A stretch of DNA of 50,206 nt from Alphaproteobacteria bacterium (GCA_013152755.1 JAADFR010000148.1:1-50206), one strand, 5' to 3'; counted from the first letter of the stretch, positions 16,836-26,242 are shown. Notes: a model not told the origin generated them from the sequence alone. A program made the numbers and translations.

Positions 16836-19322
16836 TTAATAGATCCCGCCCGTTCCAGTGCGGAGCTTGGTCTTTGTTTGCACCAGAGAATTAAATCCGT
16901 CAAGTACTTCGCCTTTTTTTGTGGGAAAAGTCCCCTGTCGGAAAGCTTCCAAAATGGTGTTTTTCTCACCCACAGCGGCGATTTGACCTGTTTTCGGGTT
17001 GACCCGGACCAGACGCACCCCCTGAGGGATACGAAAAGGTATCACCGGCGCGTTTTTGGTTGCCGCCCGCATAAAGTCCCGGAAAATAGGCACCGCGACC
17101 GAGGCCCCCTCCTCGCGCTTGCCCAGCGAACGGGGCTTGTCAAAGCCGACAAAAACCCCAACAACCAAATCTGGTGAAAAGCCGATAAACCAGGTATCAA
17201 AGCTGTCATTGGATGTTCCGGTCTTGCCGGCAAAAGGTTTCTTGAGAGCGCGGATTCTGATTCCGGTTCCTCGTTGCACAACACCCTCCAGCATGGAAAC
17301 CATCTGATAGGCCGTCACCGGGTCAAGAACCTGTGCGCGGTCGTCCGGAATTTCAGGCTCCGGCTGATTGTGCCACTCTGGGACAAGACAGTCCGGGCAT
17401 TGACGCTGATCATGTTTGAATATGGTTTTGCCGTGACGGTCCTGTATGCGGTCAATGAAGGTCGGTGTGACCTTGTAGCCGCCATTAACAATCATACCGT
17501 AAGCCGTGGTCAGTTTAAGCAAAGTGGTCTCCCCGGCCCCAAGGGCCATGGAGAGGACGGGCGGCATATTATCCATGATATTCATCCGTTCGGCAATTTC
17601 CACGATGCCGTCCATCTTGAGATATTGGGCAAGCCGTACTGTCATCAGGTTACGGGATTTTTCAAGGCCAAGGCGCAATGTGCTGGCCCCGTAGAATTTA
17701 TTGCTGGAGTTTTGCGGTTTCCATTTGCCAAGGCCGTAGCCCTGTTCAATCACAAAGGGCGCATCAAGGATCAAACTTGACGGGGTAAAGCCATGTTCCA
17801 GCGCCACCGTATAGACAAAGGGCTTGAACGCCGAACCGGGTTGGCGTTTGGCCTGTGTGGCCCGGTTAAACTCACTGCGTTTGAAATCATAGCCGCCCAC
17901 CATGGCCAGAACCCGTCCGGTATAGGGATCCATGGCGATCAAAGAGCCGTTAATTTCGGGTATTTGCCGAAGCCCAAAAGTACGAACAACATCAATTTCC
18001 TGAAGCGTGTCTTCCGGCGGCGCTTTTTTGAAAACTTCCTCTACGGCAATAATATCACCGGGAAAAAGAACCTCTGTTGCCTTGGTGATTTTGGGCCCGA
18101 GATATTCTTTTCTCTTCCACTGCCGCGCCCATTTAAGCTCATCAAAATCAATACGGCCCCGGCTACCATCGGATAACAGGATATAGGCCTTCTCATCATT
18201 CACTGCCGTCACCAGTACCAGTTGCCAGCTTTTAATGCCAAGAGGAATATCCAGCTTGACGATCTCGCCTAGTTTTTCCAGTTGCTGAGACAAGGCGGGC
18301 ATGTCTTCCAGAGATATATGCCTTATAGGTCCGCGCCAGCCATGACGGCGGTCATAAGCAACAAGGCCGCGTTTCAGTTCCCGTTCGGCAATAACCTGAT
18401 AATCCGGAGACAGGGATGTTCGCACGAACAGGCCACCCTCATAAAGCTCCTGATTGCCATACATGCTTTTCAGCTCGCGCCGCACTTCCTCGGCAAAATA
18501 TTCGGCCTTGAAGATGCGGGTTTTATCACGGCTAGCGGTAACAAGTGGTTTGCTTTGGGCAATGTTCTTTTCTTCTTCGGAAATATAGCCTTCCACATAC
18601 ATGCGTTTTAACACCCAGTTACGGCGCGCTACGGCCCGATCATATTTTCGGATGGGGTGATAGTTGCTCGGCGCTTTGGGTAGCGCCGCAAGATAGGCCA
18701 TTTCCTCAAGTTCAAGTTGGTCTATGGATTTGTTAAAATAACTGAGGGCTGCCGCCGCAATACCATATGATCCATAGCCCAGATAATTTTCATTAAGGTA
18801 TAACTCCAATATCTGATCTTTAGTGAAGGCCTTTTCAATGCGGTAGGCCAGTATGGCTTCCTTAATCTTACGCTCATAGGTCTGAATACCACTGAGCAGG
18901 AAGTTTTTGGCTACCTGCTGGGTTATGGTAGAGGCTCCAACCTTGCCGCCGCCGGTGAAAACATTCTTTATATTCGTAACCACGGCCCGCATTAGTCCCA
19001 GATAATCAAGGCCACCGTGGGTATAGAAATTCTTGTCTTCTGCCGACAGATAGGCCTGTATCAATCGTGGTGGCACAGCAGATATGGGGATATAGAGTCG
19101 TTTTTGCTTGGCAAATTCCGAAAGTAGGCTGCCATCCCCCGCATAAATGCGGCTGACGATGGGCGGTTCATACTGGGCCAATTGGGAATAGTCCGGCAGG
19201 TCTTTGCCGTAATGATTAAGGATATAGAGGATGCCGACCACTATTGCCACAGCGCCGAGCAAGAGAGCTACTATCGTACCACCTAGTATATTAATCAGAG
19301 ATTTACGCCGGTTTTTTGTCAT
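16836..19322 (-). CDS. mrcA: Penicillin-binding protein 1A
   Basis: This is a bifunctional class A PBP that polymerises and crosslinks peptidoglycan. It has an N-terminal membrane anchor (residues about 10-33). The glycosyltransferase domain carries the catalytic EDKNFYTHGG (Glu95) and GASTITQQVAKN (129-140). An OB-like insert fills about 320-440. The transpeptidase domain carries SAFK (Ser497-Lys500), SRN (556-558) and KTG (700-702). All catalytic residues are present at 828 residues. It lies upstream of prfB on the same strand, a common alphaproteobacterial order, with amiC further upstream; here a GNAT gene of opposite strand separates mrcA from amiC. A good promoter lies at 19367-19395. 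Confidence 0.96.
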   Translation of the reverse strand: MTKNRRKSLINILGGTIVALLLGAVAIVVGILYILNHYGKDLPDYSQLAQYEPPIVSRIYAGDGSLLSEFAKQKRLYIPISAVPPRLIQAYLSAEDKNFYTHGGLDYLGLMRAVVTNIKNVFTGGGKVGASTITQQVAKNFLLSGIQTYERKIKEAILAYRIEKAFTKDQILELYLNENYLGYGSYGIAAAALSYFNKSIDQLELEEMAYLAALPKAPSNYHPIRKYDRAVARRNWVLKRMYVEGYISEEEKNIAQSKPLVTASRDKTRIFKAEYFAEEVRRELKSMYGNQELYEGGLFVRTSLSPDYQVIAERELKRGLVAYDRRHGWRGPIRHISLEDMPALSQQLEKLGEIVKLDIPLGIKSWQLVLVTAVNDEKAYILLSDGSRGRIDFDELKWARQWKRKEYLGPKITKATEVLFPGDIIAVEEVFKKAPPEDTLQEIDVVRTFGLRQIPEINGSLIAMDPYTGRVLAMVGGYDFKRSEFNRATQAKRQPGSAFKPFVYTVALEHGFTPSSLILDAPFVIEQGYGLGKWKPQNSSNKFYGASTLRLGLEKSRNLMTVRLAQYLKMDGIVEIAERMNIMDNMPPVLSMALGAGETTLLKLTTAYGMIVNGGYKVTPTFIDRIQDRHGKTIFKHDQRQCPDCLVPEWHNQPEPEIPDDRAQVLDPVTAYQMVSMLEGVVQRGTGIRIRALKKPFAGKTGTSNDSFDTWFIGFSPDLVVGVFVGFDKPRSLGKREEGASVAVPIFRDFMRAATKNAPVIPFRIPQGVRLVRVNPKTGQIAAVGEKNTILEAFRQGTFPTKKGEVLDGFNSLVQTKTKLRTGTGGIY

Positions 19323-19349
19323 AATATATAGAGTGTTATCCTAAACTGC

Positions 19350-19395
19350 GTCTTATTCATAAGACTTAAATATGTCAGCACGATGACTTGTTCAA
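19350..19395 (-). promoter_or_regulatory. mrcA promoter with palindrome at the predicted transcription start
   Basis: On the minus strand, TTGAAC (19390-19395) is followed after 17 nt by TATTTA (19367-19372). The expected start near 19360 falls in a 16-bp palindrome, GTCTTAT-TC-ATAAGAC (19350-19365). This arrangement would let a bound protein, or a 5' hairpin, modulate mrcA-prfB expression. The sequence elements are seen; their use is inferred. Confidence 0.5.
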
Positions 19396-19465
19396 GGGAA
19401 AAGCGGTTCTCATTCGTAATAAACTTATAGTTACATAAATGCATAACTACTCTATAGATAAAGTC

Positions 19466-19493
19466 TTGACATTATCTGGGTTGAGAATAATTG
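19466..19493 (+). promoter_or_regulatory. Putative promoter of the GNAT gene
   Basis: TTGACA (19466-19471), 16 nt, then TAATTG (19488-19493), about 50 nt before the ATG at 19542. The -35 box is a perfect match and the -10 box is weak. Confidence 0.4.
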
Positions 19494-19541
19494 TAGATAT
19501 GTTTCAAATGATTGTATTGAATGCTTATGAACCGGTAATAT

Positions 19542-20345
19542 ATGATAATACAAAAAACATCAGATCTTAAAAAAATAAATTTGATTCCTCTAGGTGACCT
19601 TAGTACGGAATTGCAATTGAATGTCCGTAACGTTCGAAATGAAAAAGAAATTCGCCGGTGGATGTATACAGATCATATCATTGGTCTAAACGAGCATTTG
19701 GACTGGATTAACCAAATTCGAAACGACAAACAGAAAATGGTTTTCGTTATTATGAATGAGGGTGTGGAAATATTGGGGATTGTCAGCCTTAATAGAGTTG
19801 ATACTCTCCATAAGAGTACAGACTGGGCCTATTATTTGACGAAAAGCGCAAGAGGTGGCCTCGGCTCTGCCATAGAATATTCCTTCATTAATTTTATTTT
19901 TGACAAGCTGGATATTCAAAAATTAAATTGTGAAGTGGTCGCGGGTAACGATGCCGTTATTAAGCTGCATAAAAAATTTCTGTTTGAAGAAGAAGGTTTC
20001 AGAAGGTCGAATATAATTAAAGAAGGCAAACGTATTGGTGTTCATTTTCTTGGGTTGACCAAAGAGGACTGGGATGCGGGTAAGGAGGATTTGTTTGAAA
20101 AATACAAAAATATCTTTGATAAATTTTCCATAGCTATCCAATGGAATGAGGCAAATTTAGCCGACAAAAAACACCCCATTGACGAGATAGAGGCCGCAAG
20201 AGCCAGAAACAATCTTAACTGGATGAATATTCTGAGGCTGGTGCTTGAATTATCACCTGAGCATGGCAAGGCATTGGTTAAAGATATTAGAGACATCGAT
20301 AAAGAAGTTTCGGATTTAACTGATAAGTTAATTTCCCTAGAATAA
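19542..20345 (+). CDS. GNAT acetyltransferase (PseH/RimJ-like) with extra C-terminal helical segment
   Basis: Residues about 1-180 form a GNAT fold like that of PseH and RimJ/RimL N-acetyltransferases: LNVRNVRNEKEIRRWMYTD, the strand WAYYLTKSARGGLGSAIEY with an acetyl-CoA loop, and LNCEVVAGNDAVIKLHKKFLF. PseH acetylates a nucleotide-linked amino sugar in pseudaminic acid synthesis, but no other sugar gene is nearby, so the substrate is open. After residue about 185 comes a charged, apparently helical extension of some 80 residues (LNWMNILRLVLELSPEHGKA, VKDIRDIDKEVSDLTDKL) not expected in the family. The gene is AT-rich, on the opposite strand to mrcA and amiC, and ends 2 nt from amiC. It may be an acquired gene. 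Confidence 0.8.
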   Translation: MIIQKTSDLKKINLIPLGDLSTELQLNVRNVRNEKEIRRWMYTDHIIGLNEHLDWINQIRNDKQKMVFVIMNEGVEILGIVSLNRVDTLHKSTDWAYYLTKSARGGLGSAIEYSFINFIFDKLDIQKLNCEVVAGNDAVIKLHKKFLFEEEGFRRSNIIKEGKRIGVHFLGLTKEDWDAGKEDLFEKYKNIFDKFSIAIQWNEANLADKKHPIDEIEAARARNNLNWMNILRLVLELSPEHGKALVKDIRDIDKEVSDLTDKLISLE

Positions 20346-20347
20346 AT

Positions 20348-21580
20348 TCAATTGGCCACATAGGTTTTGTTGAAGAAGTTGTCGGCGGCTTTGACGATTG
20401 ATTTTCCGATTTTCTTCTGGGTTTCCTTCTGCATCATAAGCTTGGCATCTTTGCTGTTGGTCAGATAGCCCAGTTCTACCAGCACAGATGGCACATCAAG
20501 GCCTTTCAGGACAATCAATCCCGCTGTTCGATGAGGTCTGGTTCTGAGGACCACGGCTTTTTTCAATTGGGGGATTAGTTCATTGGCGAAACTGCTGGAT
20601 AAATTCATGGTTTCCCGTTTGACAAGGTCAATTAAAATCGATTGAACAATATCAATTTCCTCATCCAGATCCATGCCGGCAATGATGTCAGATTTATTTT
20701 CCCGGGCGGCCATGGCGGCGGCCTCTTTATCCGATGCCTTTTCGGACAGGGTATAGACCGTGGCGCCGCGCACTTTCGGGCTTTTGAAGCTATCCGCATG
20801 GATGGAGATAAACAGATCGGCCTGTTTGTTATGGGCGATGCGGCTACGATTGCGCAGCTTGACAAAAACATCATGACTGCGGGTCATGACCACGTGATAA
20901 CGTCCGGTCTTTTCCAATTCCCGCTGAATGGTTTTTGCCGCACTCAAGACAACAGTCTTTTCCGGAAAGCCTCGGTAGCCTTTGCCGCCTAAATTCCCGG
21001 GGTCATGGCCGCCGTGGCCGGGGTCGATAACAATCAGTTTCTTCTTGCGCGCACTTCTCAGGTCTTTTTTCGGGCTGGTCACAGCTCTTTTTGCTACTGA
21101 CCGGACGCTTGGCTTTTTAATACTTTTGATAAAGGTCTGATTGCTGGTTTTTTTCAAATCAATGACGAAACGATAGGGTTTGTTTCTTTTTGGTTTAATC
21201 ATAAAGGCTTTTTGAACCTTAACCGGCCCTTTGACGTCAAGGACAATGCGGGATGTGCCCGGTTTAAACAAACCATAACGATAACGATCTATATAGCCCT
21301 TGCCCTTCGCTCCGCCAAAGTTGCTTTTCCAGGCGACTTCTGAAATGTCGATGACCACACGATTGGGATTGGCGAGGGTGAAGATGTTAAATTTAATATT
21401 CTGGTTTATGTCCAGCACAAAACGGGTCTTGCCGCCGCTATGGCCGATGCGGATGGCGGAAACCTCCGGCGTTTTGGCCCATGAGGCCGTCGCGGAAAAT
21501 TGGCTGGCAAAGCCGCTGATCATAATCATCAGGGACAGCTTTATTATTTTCCGTATCATTTGTTTCATATTTACGCGCAT
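20348..21580 (-). CDS. amiC: N-acetylmuramoyl-L-alanine amidase (AmiC type)
   Basis: This periplasmic zinc amidase cuts the bond between MurNAc and the stem peptide, mainly to separate daughter cells. It has a signal peptide (residues 1-35, cut near SWA-KT) and an AMIN domain (about 38-145, including NPNRVVIDISEV and RYGLFKPGTSRIVLDV) that targets septal wall. A basic linker leads to the Amidase_3 domain from about 180. Metal and catalytic residues are visible: the His of DPGHGGHDPG, Glu of RGFPEKTVV, His of SIHADSF, and Glu of VLVELGYLTN. The first ATG at 21580 has AGGTGG almost touching it, so the in-frame ATG four codons later is a possible start. It is next to rne in the usual alphaproteobacterial order. 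Confidence 0.94.
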   Translation of the reverse strand: MRVNMKQMIRKIIKLSLMIMISGFASQFSATASWAKTPEVSAIRIGHSGGKTRFVLDINQNIKFNIFTLANPNRVVIDISEVAWKSNFGGAKGKGYIDRYRYGLFKPGTSRIVLDVKGPVKVQKAFMIKPKRNKPYRFVIDLKKTSNQTFIKSIKKPSVRSVAKRAVTSPKKDLRSARKKKLIVIDPGHGGHDPGNLGGKGYRGFPEKTVVLSAAKTIQRELEKTGRYHVVMTRSHDVFVKLRNRSRIAHNKQADLFISIHADSFKSPKVRGATVYTLSEKASDKEAAAMAARENKSDIIAGMDLDEEIDIVQSILIDLVKRETMNLSSSFANELIPQLKKAVVLRTRPHRTAGLIVLKGLDVPSVLVELGYLTNSKDAKLMMQKETQKKIGKSIVKAADNFFNKTYVAN

Positions 21581-22028
21581 ACCACCTGAATTATGATTTT
21601 ATCCTGAAAACATATGCTATAATATAACCGATATTTAATTAACTCTCATTAATTATTTATAAAAATAAATGCTTTAGCTATTGTAGAGTAGCCATTGTAT
21701 GGTTATGTTAAGCATGTTGACATATTTAAACGCAATCACATGATTGCAAGAATATATGTGCAACCATTAAGAAAGTAGACCGGAAATATCGGTCTGAAGA
21801 ACTAAAGACGTAAATATATGAATTCCAGCATTCACAGCACCTTGGCTATTGGTCAGTTCTCGCAAACGGGCGTTATGTACCGTTTGTCTGCATTGATATT
21901 CGCCTTGGTTGAGTCTGTGGTTGCCACCTTTTTAAACCCTAAGATAAACAACAATTATAAGCCAGCACGCCTGTTTAATGCCAATAGCATGACGGGTTTG
22001 AGCGGATATGATTGTGGAGAAAATTTAA
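21581..22028. promoter_or_regulatory. amiC-rne intergenic region and long rne leader
   Basis: These 448 nt separate divergent amiC and rne. Visible elements are a perfect TTGACA (21717-21722) with a weak -10 after 17 nt; a palindrome GCAATCA-CA-TGATTGC (21732-21747) overlapping that -10; and a small hairpin AGACCG/CGGTCT (21777-21795). About 270 nt of leader then precede the rne ATG. A long leader fits RNase E autoregulation, known in E. coli. A 95-codon reading frame (21818-22105) has no recognisable product and overlaps rne; I do not call it a gene. Confidence 0.45.
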
Positions 22029-24626
22029 ATGACCATAAAAATGTTAATCGATGCCTCGCACGAAGAAGAAACGCGGGTTGCAATCGTTCATGGAAGCCGA
22101 GTTGAAGAATTTGATTATGAATCTTCTGCCAAGAAGCAAATCAAAGGCAATATCTATCTTGCAAAAATAACCCGGGTTGAGCCCTCATTACAGGCGGCCT
22201 TTGTTGAATATGGCGGTAATCGCCATGGGTTTCTGGCTTTCAGCGAAATACATCCTGATTATTACCAGATTCCGGTTTCCGACCGGGAAGCCCTGATCGC
22301 AGAAGAAGCCGCGGCTTATGCCAAGCTTCTTGCAGAAGATGAGGAAATCCCTGAGAAGAAACCAAAAAGAAAACCTCGGAAAAAACCAAAACCCCGTTCT
22401 GCCAAGGCAGAAAAAAAGACGGACGACGCCAGCGAAAATTCAGAAGAAAATGTTTCTGAAGAAACCGCCGATGTTGCTGCCAATGAGGTGGAAGCAGTTG
22501 AAACTGTTGAAACTGTTGATATAGAGGCCATTGAACCGGAAGAGAAACAAGATAGTCCTGCGGAAGAAGAGCCGGAATCTGACGGCCCTTCCATCACAAA
22601 GGCTGAAAATGTTGCAGAGCCGGATACGATTTCCGAGGATATTAACCCGGAAGATAGTGACGACGGCGATGACGAAATTGATGCCGATGTTGAAAAAGAA
22701 GCCGCCAATGCTCTGGACGATGAAGAGGCCGCAGAAAGACTGCGGGTAAAAATCGCCAAGGGCCTTCGCCGGAAATATAAAATTCAGGAAGTCATCAAGA
22801 AAAATCAGGTCATGCTGATACAGGTGGTCAAGGAAGAACGCGGCAACAAGGGCGCGGCGCTGACTACTTATCTGTCCCTGCCCGGCCGTTATTGTGTCCT
22901 GATGCCCAATACCTTGCACGGCGGCGGTGTCAGCCGCAAAATTGCCAGTGTGAGCGAGCGCAAGTCCCTGAAAAAAATTCTCGCTGATTTGAATATGCCC
23001 AGCGGCATTGCCTGTATCATCCGCACCGCCGGACAAAGCCGGACGAAAACGGAAATCAAACGGGATTTTGATTACCTGATACGCACATGGGAAGGTATTC
23101 GGGAACGGACGCTTAAATCTGTGGCCCCGGTGCTGATCAACGAAGAAGGTGATTTGATCAAGCGCAGTATTCGCGATCTCTATACCCGGGAAATTGATGA
23201 AATCCTTGTGGAGGGAGAGGATGGCTATAAAACGGCCCGTTCTTTCATGCGCCTGCTCATGCCGAGCCATGCCCGCAAGATCAAACATTATACAGACTCC
23301 ATCCCCCTGCTCCATAAATATCAGGTGGAAAGCCAGCTGGATTCCATGTATTCGCCGACGGTGCAATTGAAATCAGGCGGTTATATCGTCATTAATCCGA
23401 CCGAGGCTCTGGTGTCCATTGATGTGAACTCTGGCAAAGCAACCAAGGGCCACAATATTGAGGAAACCGCCCGCAAGACCAATCTGGAAGCCGCAGAGGA
23501 AGTTGCCCGGCAACTGCGCCTGCGGGATATGGCCGGGCTGATTGTTATCGACTTCATTGATATGGAGGTTCGCAGCAACAACCGCGCCGTTGAGCAGAAA
23601 ATGAAAGAATGCCTCAAATCTGATCGCGCGCGCATACAGGTTGGCAAAATCAGTTCATTCGGTTTGCTGGAAATGTCGCGCCAGCGTCTTCGGGCCGGGG
23701 TTCTGGAATCCAGCACCCGCACCTGCCCTCATTGTGAAGGTTCCGGCGTGATCCGTTCCGTGGAAACACAGGTATTACATATTCTGCGCGCTCTGGAAGA
23801 AGAAGGTATCCGGGGCCGTAATGACAAGGTAACGGTGTATCTGCCGGAACAAACGGCCATCTATATGCTCAATAACAAACGGGCAAAACTGGTCAGTCTG
23901 GAAGAACAGTATAATTTCACCATTGAAGTGGCCATTGATACCAGCCTGACCGAAGCATCCTACAGACTTGAAATGAAGAATGCCGATAGCAAGAAGTCTG
24001 ACAAACCAAATCAGGCAAGGCAAAATAGTGGTCAAAATCAACAGTCCGGACAGAATAAAGATCGGTCGGGGAATTCGCGCCGCAATCGGCAACGCAATCA
24101 GAATCGTAAGAACAAGGACCATACAGACGACAATAATCCTGAAAATGATAATGATCAGGAAGTGGCGGTTGATTCTGATAATCAGGACGGCAAGCCCCGT
24201 CGTCGTCGTCGGCGTCCCCGGCGTGGTAACAGGAATCCTTCTGAACAAAATACTGCTGAGAATGTTGAAAATGCAACATCTTCACCTGTTGAATCAGAGG
24301 TAAAAGAAACACCGGATAACAGCAATTCAGAAGATAAGCCAAAACCGCGCAGACGCACGCGGAGCAACAAAAAAACGTCTGATGAGGCTGTTTCTGAGGA
24401 AAAAACGACCGAAACTGCGGATGTGAAAACGGATCAAAAACCCGCAAGACGCCCCTATCCACCGCAAGCCAGAAGCAGAAGAAAAGCATCTGACAGCAAG
24501 AAAACGGATGATAAGCCAGCAAAGACTGAAACGGCAAAGACTGAAACGGTAAAGATTGAAACACCTGCGGCGCCAAAAGATAATGGTCCTAAGAAAACCG
24601 GTTGGTGGCAACGTACTTTCGGGTGA
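22029..24626 (+). CDS. rne: Ribonuclease E
   Basis: RNase E is the main endonuclease for mRNA decay and rRNA/tRNA maturation, and scaffolds the degradosome. The 865-residue protein opens with an S1 domain (IYLAKITRVEPSLQAAFVEYG, GNRHGFLAFSEIHPDYY). This is interrupted by an acidic insertion of roughly 140 residues (about 95-240, rich in Glu, Asp and Lys), as in alphaproteobacterial enzymes. The catalytic core follows, with the metal-binding Asp in LVSIDVNSGKAT and IVIDFIDME, and the zinc-link TCPHCEGSG. From about residue 655 the tail is disordered and basic, with Arg runs such as KPRRRRRRPRRG and a threefold 15-bp repeat near its end. GGAGA stands 9 nt before the ATG. A strong terminator follows. 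Confidence 0.96.
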   Translation: MTIKMLIDASHEEETRVAIVHGSRVEEFDYESSAKKQIKGNIYLAKITRVEPSLQAAFVEYGGNRHGFLAFSEIHPDYYQIPVSDREALIAEEAAAYAKLLAEDEEIPEKKPKRKPRKKPKPRSAKAEKKTDDASENSEENVSEETADVAANEVEAVETVETVDIEAIEPEEKQDSPAEEEPESDGPSITKAENVAEPDTISEDINPEDSDDGDDEIDADVEKEAANALDDEEAAERLRVKIAKGLRRKYKIQEVIKKNQVMLIQVVKEERGNKGAALTTYLSLPGRYCVLMPNTLHGGGVSRKIASVSERKSLKKILADLNMPSGIACIIRTAGQSRTKTEIKRDFDYLIRTWEGIRERTLKSVAPVLINEEGDLIKRSIRDLYTREIDEILVEGEDGYKTARSFMRLLMPSHARKIKHYTDSIPLLHKYQVESQLDSMYSPTVQLKSGGYIVINPTEALVSIDVNSGKATKGHNIEETARKTNLEAAEEVARQLRLRDMAGLIVIDFIDMEVRSNNRAVEQKMKECLKSDRARIQVGKISSFGLLEMSRQRLRAGVLESSTRTCPHCEGSGVIRSVETQVLHILRALEEEGIRGRNDKVTVYLPEQTAIYMLNNKRAKLVSLEEQYNFTIEVAIDTSLTEASYRLEMKNADSKKSDKPNQARQNSGQNQQSGQNKDRSGNSRRNRQRNQNRKNKDHTDDNNPENDNDQEVAVDSDNQDGKPRRRRRRPRRGNRNPSEQNTAENVENATSSPVESEVKETPDNSNSEDKPKPRRRTRSNKKTSDEAVSEEKTTETADVKTDQKPARRPYPPQARSRRKASDSKKTDDKPAKTETAKTETVKIETPAAPKDNGPKKTGWWQRTFG
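24521..24565 (+). repeat. Three imperfect 15-bp tandem repeats in the rne tail
   Basis: AAAGACTGAAACGGC, AAAGACTGAAACGGT and AAAGATTGAAACACC follow one another in frame and encode KTETAKTETVKIETP in the disordered tail. In-frame slippage here would only change tail length. Confidence 0.7.
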
Positions 24627-24647
24627 TTAATTAGAGTTTCCCCCTTT

Positions 24648-24677
24648 AAGGCCTGGCATTTGCCGGGCCTTATTTTT
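24648..24677 (+). terminator. Strong intrinsic terminator of rne
   Basis: AAGGCCTGGC (24648-24657) pairs with GCCGGGCCTT (24662-24671) through ten pairs including one G-U, around a 4-nt loop. ATTTTT follows directly. It lies 22 nt after the rne stop. Confidence 0.9.
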
Positions 24678-24703
24678 ACCAAAAAGAAAGTGTAGCTTCG
24701 TTC

Positions 24704-24732
24704 ATGTCAGGTTTATGTTGGGACCGTATAAT
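24704..24732 (+). promoter_or_regulatory. Putative promoter of the M48 peptidase-DsbA operon
   Basis: A perfect TATAAT (24727-24732) is preceded after 17 nt by ATGTCA (24704-24709, four of six matches to TTGACA). It lies 70 nt before the M48 start and after the rne terminator, as expected for a new transcription unit. Confidence 0.5.
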
Positions 24733-24801
24733 CACCCAATTGTGACAACAAAAATACCTATTCCATTTGACGGATTAAAATTCAATAACTAACGTGATGC
24801 C

Positions 24802-26226
24802 ATGATATTCAAGTTCAGACTTCCTTATCCGACTATTCTTGCCTGCCAGCTTATTTGTGTGGCAACAATCTTGGCTCTTGGCCTGACTGACTACAGTTAT
24901 GCCAGAAAAGGCGGTGGGCTTTCCATTTTGCGGGACGCGGAAATTGAACGTACCATCCGTCATATGTCTGAACCCATCTTTAAAGTGGCTGATCTGGATA
25001 AAAATTCTGTCAGTACCTACCTGATCAATGACAATACCCTGAATGCTTTTGTGGCGGGGGGGCAAAATATATTCCTTCATTCCGGTTTGCTGCTACAGGC
25101 CAGAGATGCCAATGAGGTCATCGGGGTCATTGCCCATGAAACCGGACATATTACCGGGGGGCATTTGTCACGGTTTTCCGATGGAATCAAGAGCGCGACG
25201 GCTATGACATTGATTGGGGCTATTCTGGGGGCGGCGGCCATTGCGGCGGGGTCAGGGGATGCGGGAATGGCTTTGATTCTTGGTGGGCAACAGATCGGCT
25301 CCCGGACTTTTTTGAAATATAGCCGGACGCAGGAATCAGCGGCGGATCAGGCGGCCCTGACTTTTCTGGAACGGTCCGGGCAATCCGGTATGGGCTTGAT
25401 TAACTTTCTGGATTATCTGGGGGATCAGGAACTTATGACGGCCCGTTACCGTGACCCCTATGCTGGTACGCACCCGGTGAGTGGCCAACGTATTTCCAAA
25501 TTGCGCCTGCGGGTGGAAAGCTCCGCTTTTTACAAGGCAAAGACCCCGCCTACTCTGGAGCATGAATTTGAACGGTTACAGGCAAAGCTCTATGGTTATT
25601 TAAAACCTCCCTATGCGACGCTCAACAAATACCCGATTTCAGATCAAAGCCTTTATGCCAAATATGCCCGCGCTTTTGCCTATAACAAGGAACATGAGAT
25701 AGTTAAGGCATTGAGTGAATTAGATGATTTGTTGAAAAGCCATCCTGATGATCCTTTTTTCTGGGAAACCAAGGGCCAGATATTATTTGAAAATGGACAG
25801 GTGGTTGATTCAATCATACCCTACCGTAATGCGGTGAAATACCTTCCTGATGAAACATTGCTTCGGGTTTCTCTGGCCCAGTCCCTCATTGGGTCAGAAG
25901 ATGATCAATATCTGGATGAGGCCCTGAGCCATCTTGAATATGCCTTGGCTCGAGATCCCAATAATTCTTTCGCATGGCGTCAGGCGTCGGTGGCGTATCA
26001 CCGTAAAAAAAATGACTCCATGACCTATTATTCAACGGCGGAGCGTTTCCTGTTGGTGGGGAATTTGCGCGGTGCCATGATTAATGCCAAACATGCGGTT
26101 GATACCCTCCCTAAAAATACGCCTCAGTGGATGCGTGCGCAGGATATACTGGTCATTACAGAATCAAATATGTCTGATAAAGACCGCAAGAAACAAAATA
26201 AACAGCACAAAAAAGATAAACATTAG
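24802..26226 (+). CDS. M48 family metalloprotease with TPR repeats (BepA-like)
   Basis: This is a periplasmic zinc protease of 474 residues resembling BepA, which helps assemble and clear outer-membrane proteins. A signal segment spans residues about 10-35. The M48 domain has HETGH (112-116) with the third-ligand region SRTQESAADQAA (Glu about 182) and the sequence GTHPVSGQRISKLRLR. The C-terminal half is helical and TPR-like (SLYAKYARAFAYNKEHE, LDEALSHLEYALARDPNN). No strong ribosome site stands before the ATG at 24802. The DsbA-like gene follows 16 nt later, so the two envelope-quality genes form an operon. The protein ends with a very basic stretch (KDRKKQNKQHKKDKH). Confidence 0.9.
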   Translation: MIFKFRLPYPTILACQLICVATILALGLTDYSYARKGGGLSILRDAEIERTIRHMSEPIFKVADLDKNSVSTYLINDNTLNAFVAGGQNIFLHSGLLLQARDANEVIGVIAHETGHITGGHLSRFSDGIKSATAMTLIGAILGAAAIAAGSGDAGMALILGGQQIGSRTFLKYSRTQESAADQAALTFLERSGQSGMGLINFLDYLGDQELMTARYRDPYAGTHPVSGQRISKLRLRVESSAFYKAKTPPTLEHEFERLQAKLYGYLKPPYATLNKYPISDQSLYAKYARAFAYNKEHEIVKALSELDDLLKSHPDDPFFWETKGQILFENGQVVDSIIPYRNAVKYLPDETLLRVSLAQSLIGSEDDQYLDEALSHLEYALARDPNNSFAWRQASVAYHRKKNDSMTYYSTAERFLLVGNLRGAMINAKHAVDTLPKNTPQWMRAQDILVITESNMSDKDRKKQNKQHKKDKH

Positions 26227-26242
26227 AAAGTGAATAAAATTT

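Noticed and set aside
21818-22105. 95-codon reading frame in the rne leader
   Set aside because: No recognisable product, poor start context, and it runs into rne in another frame.
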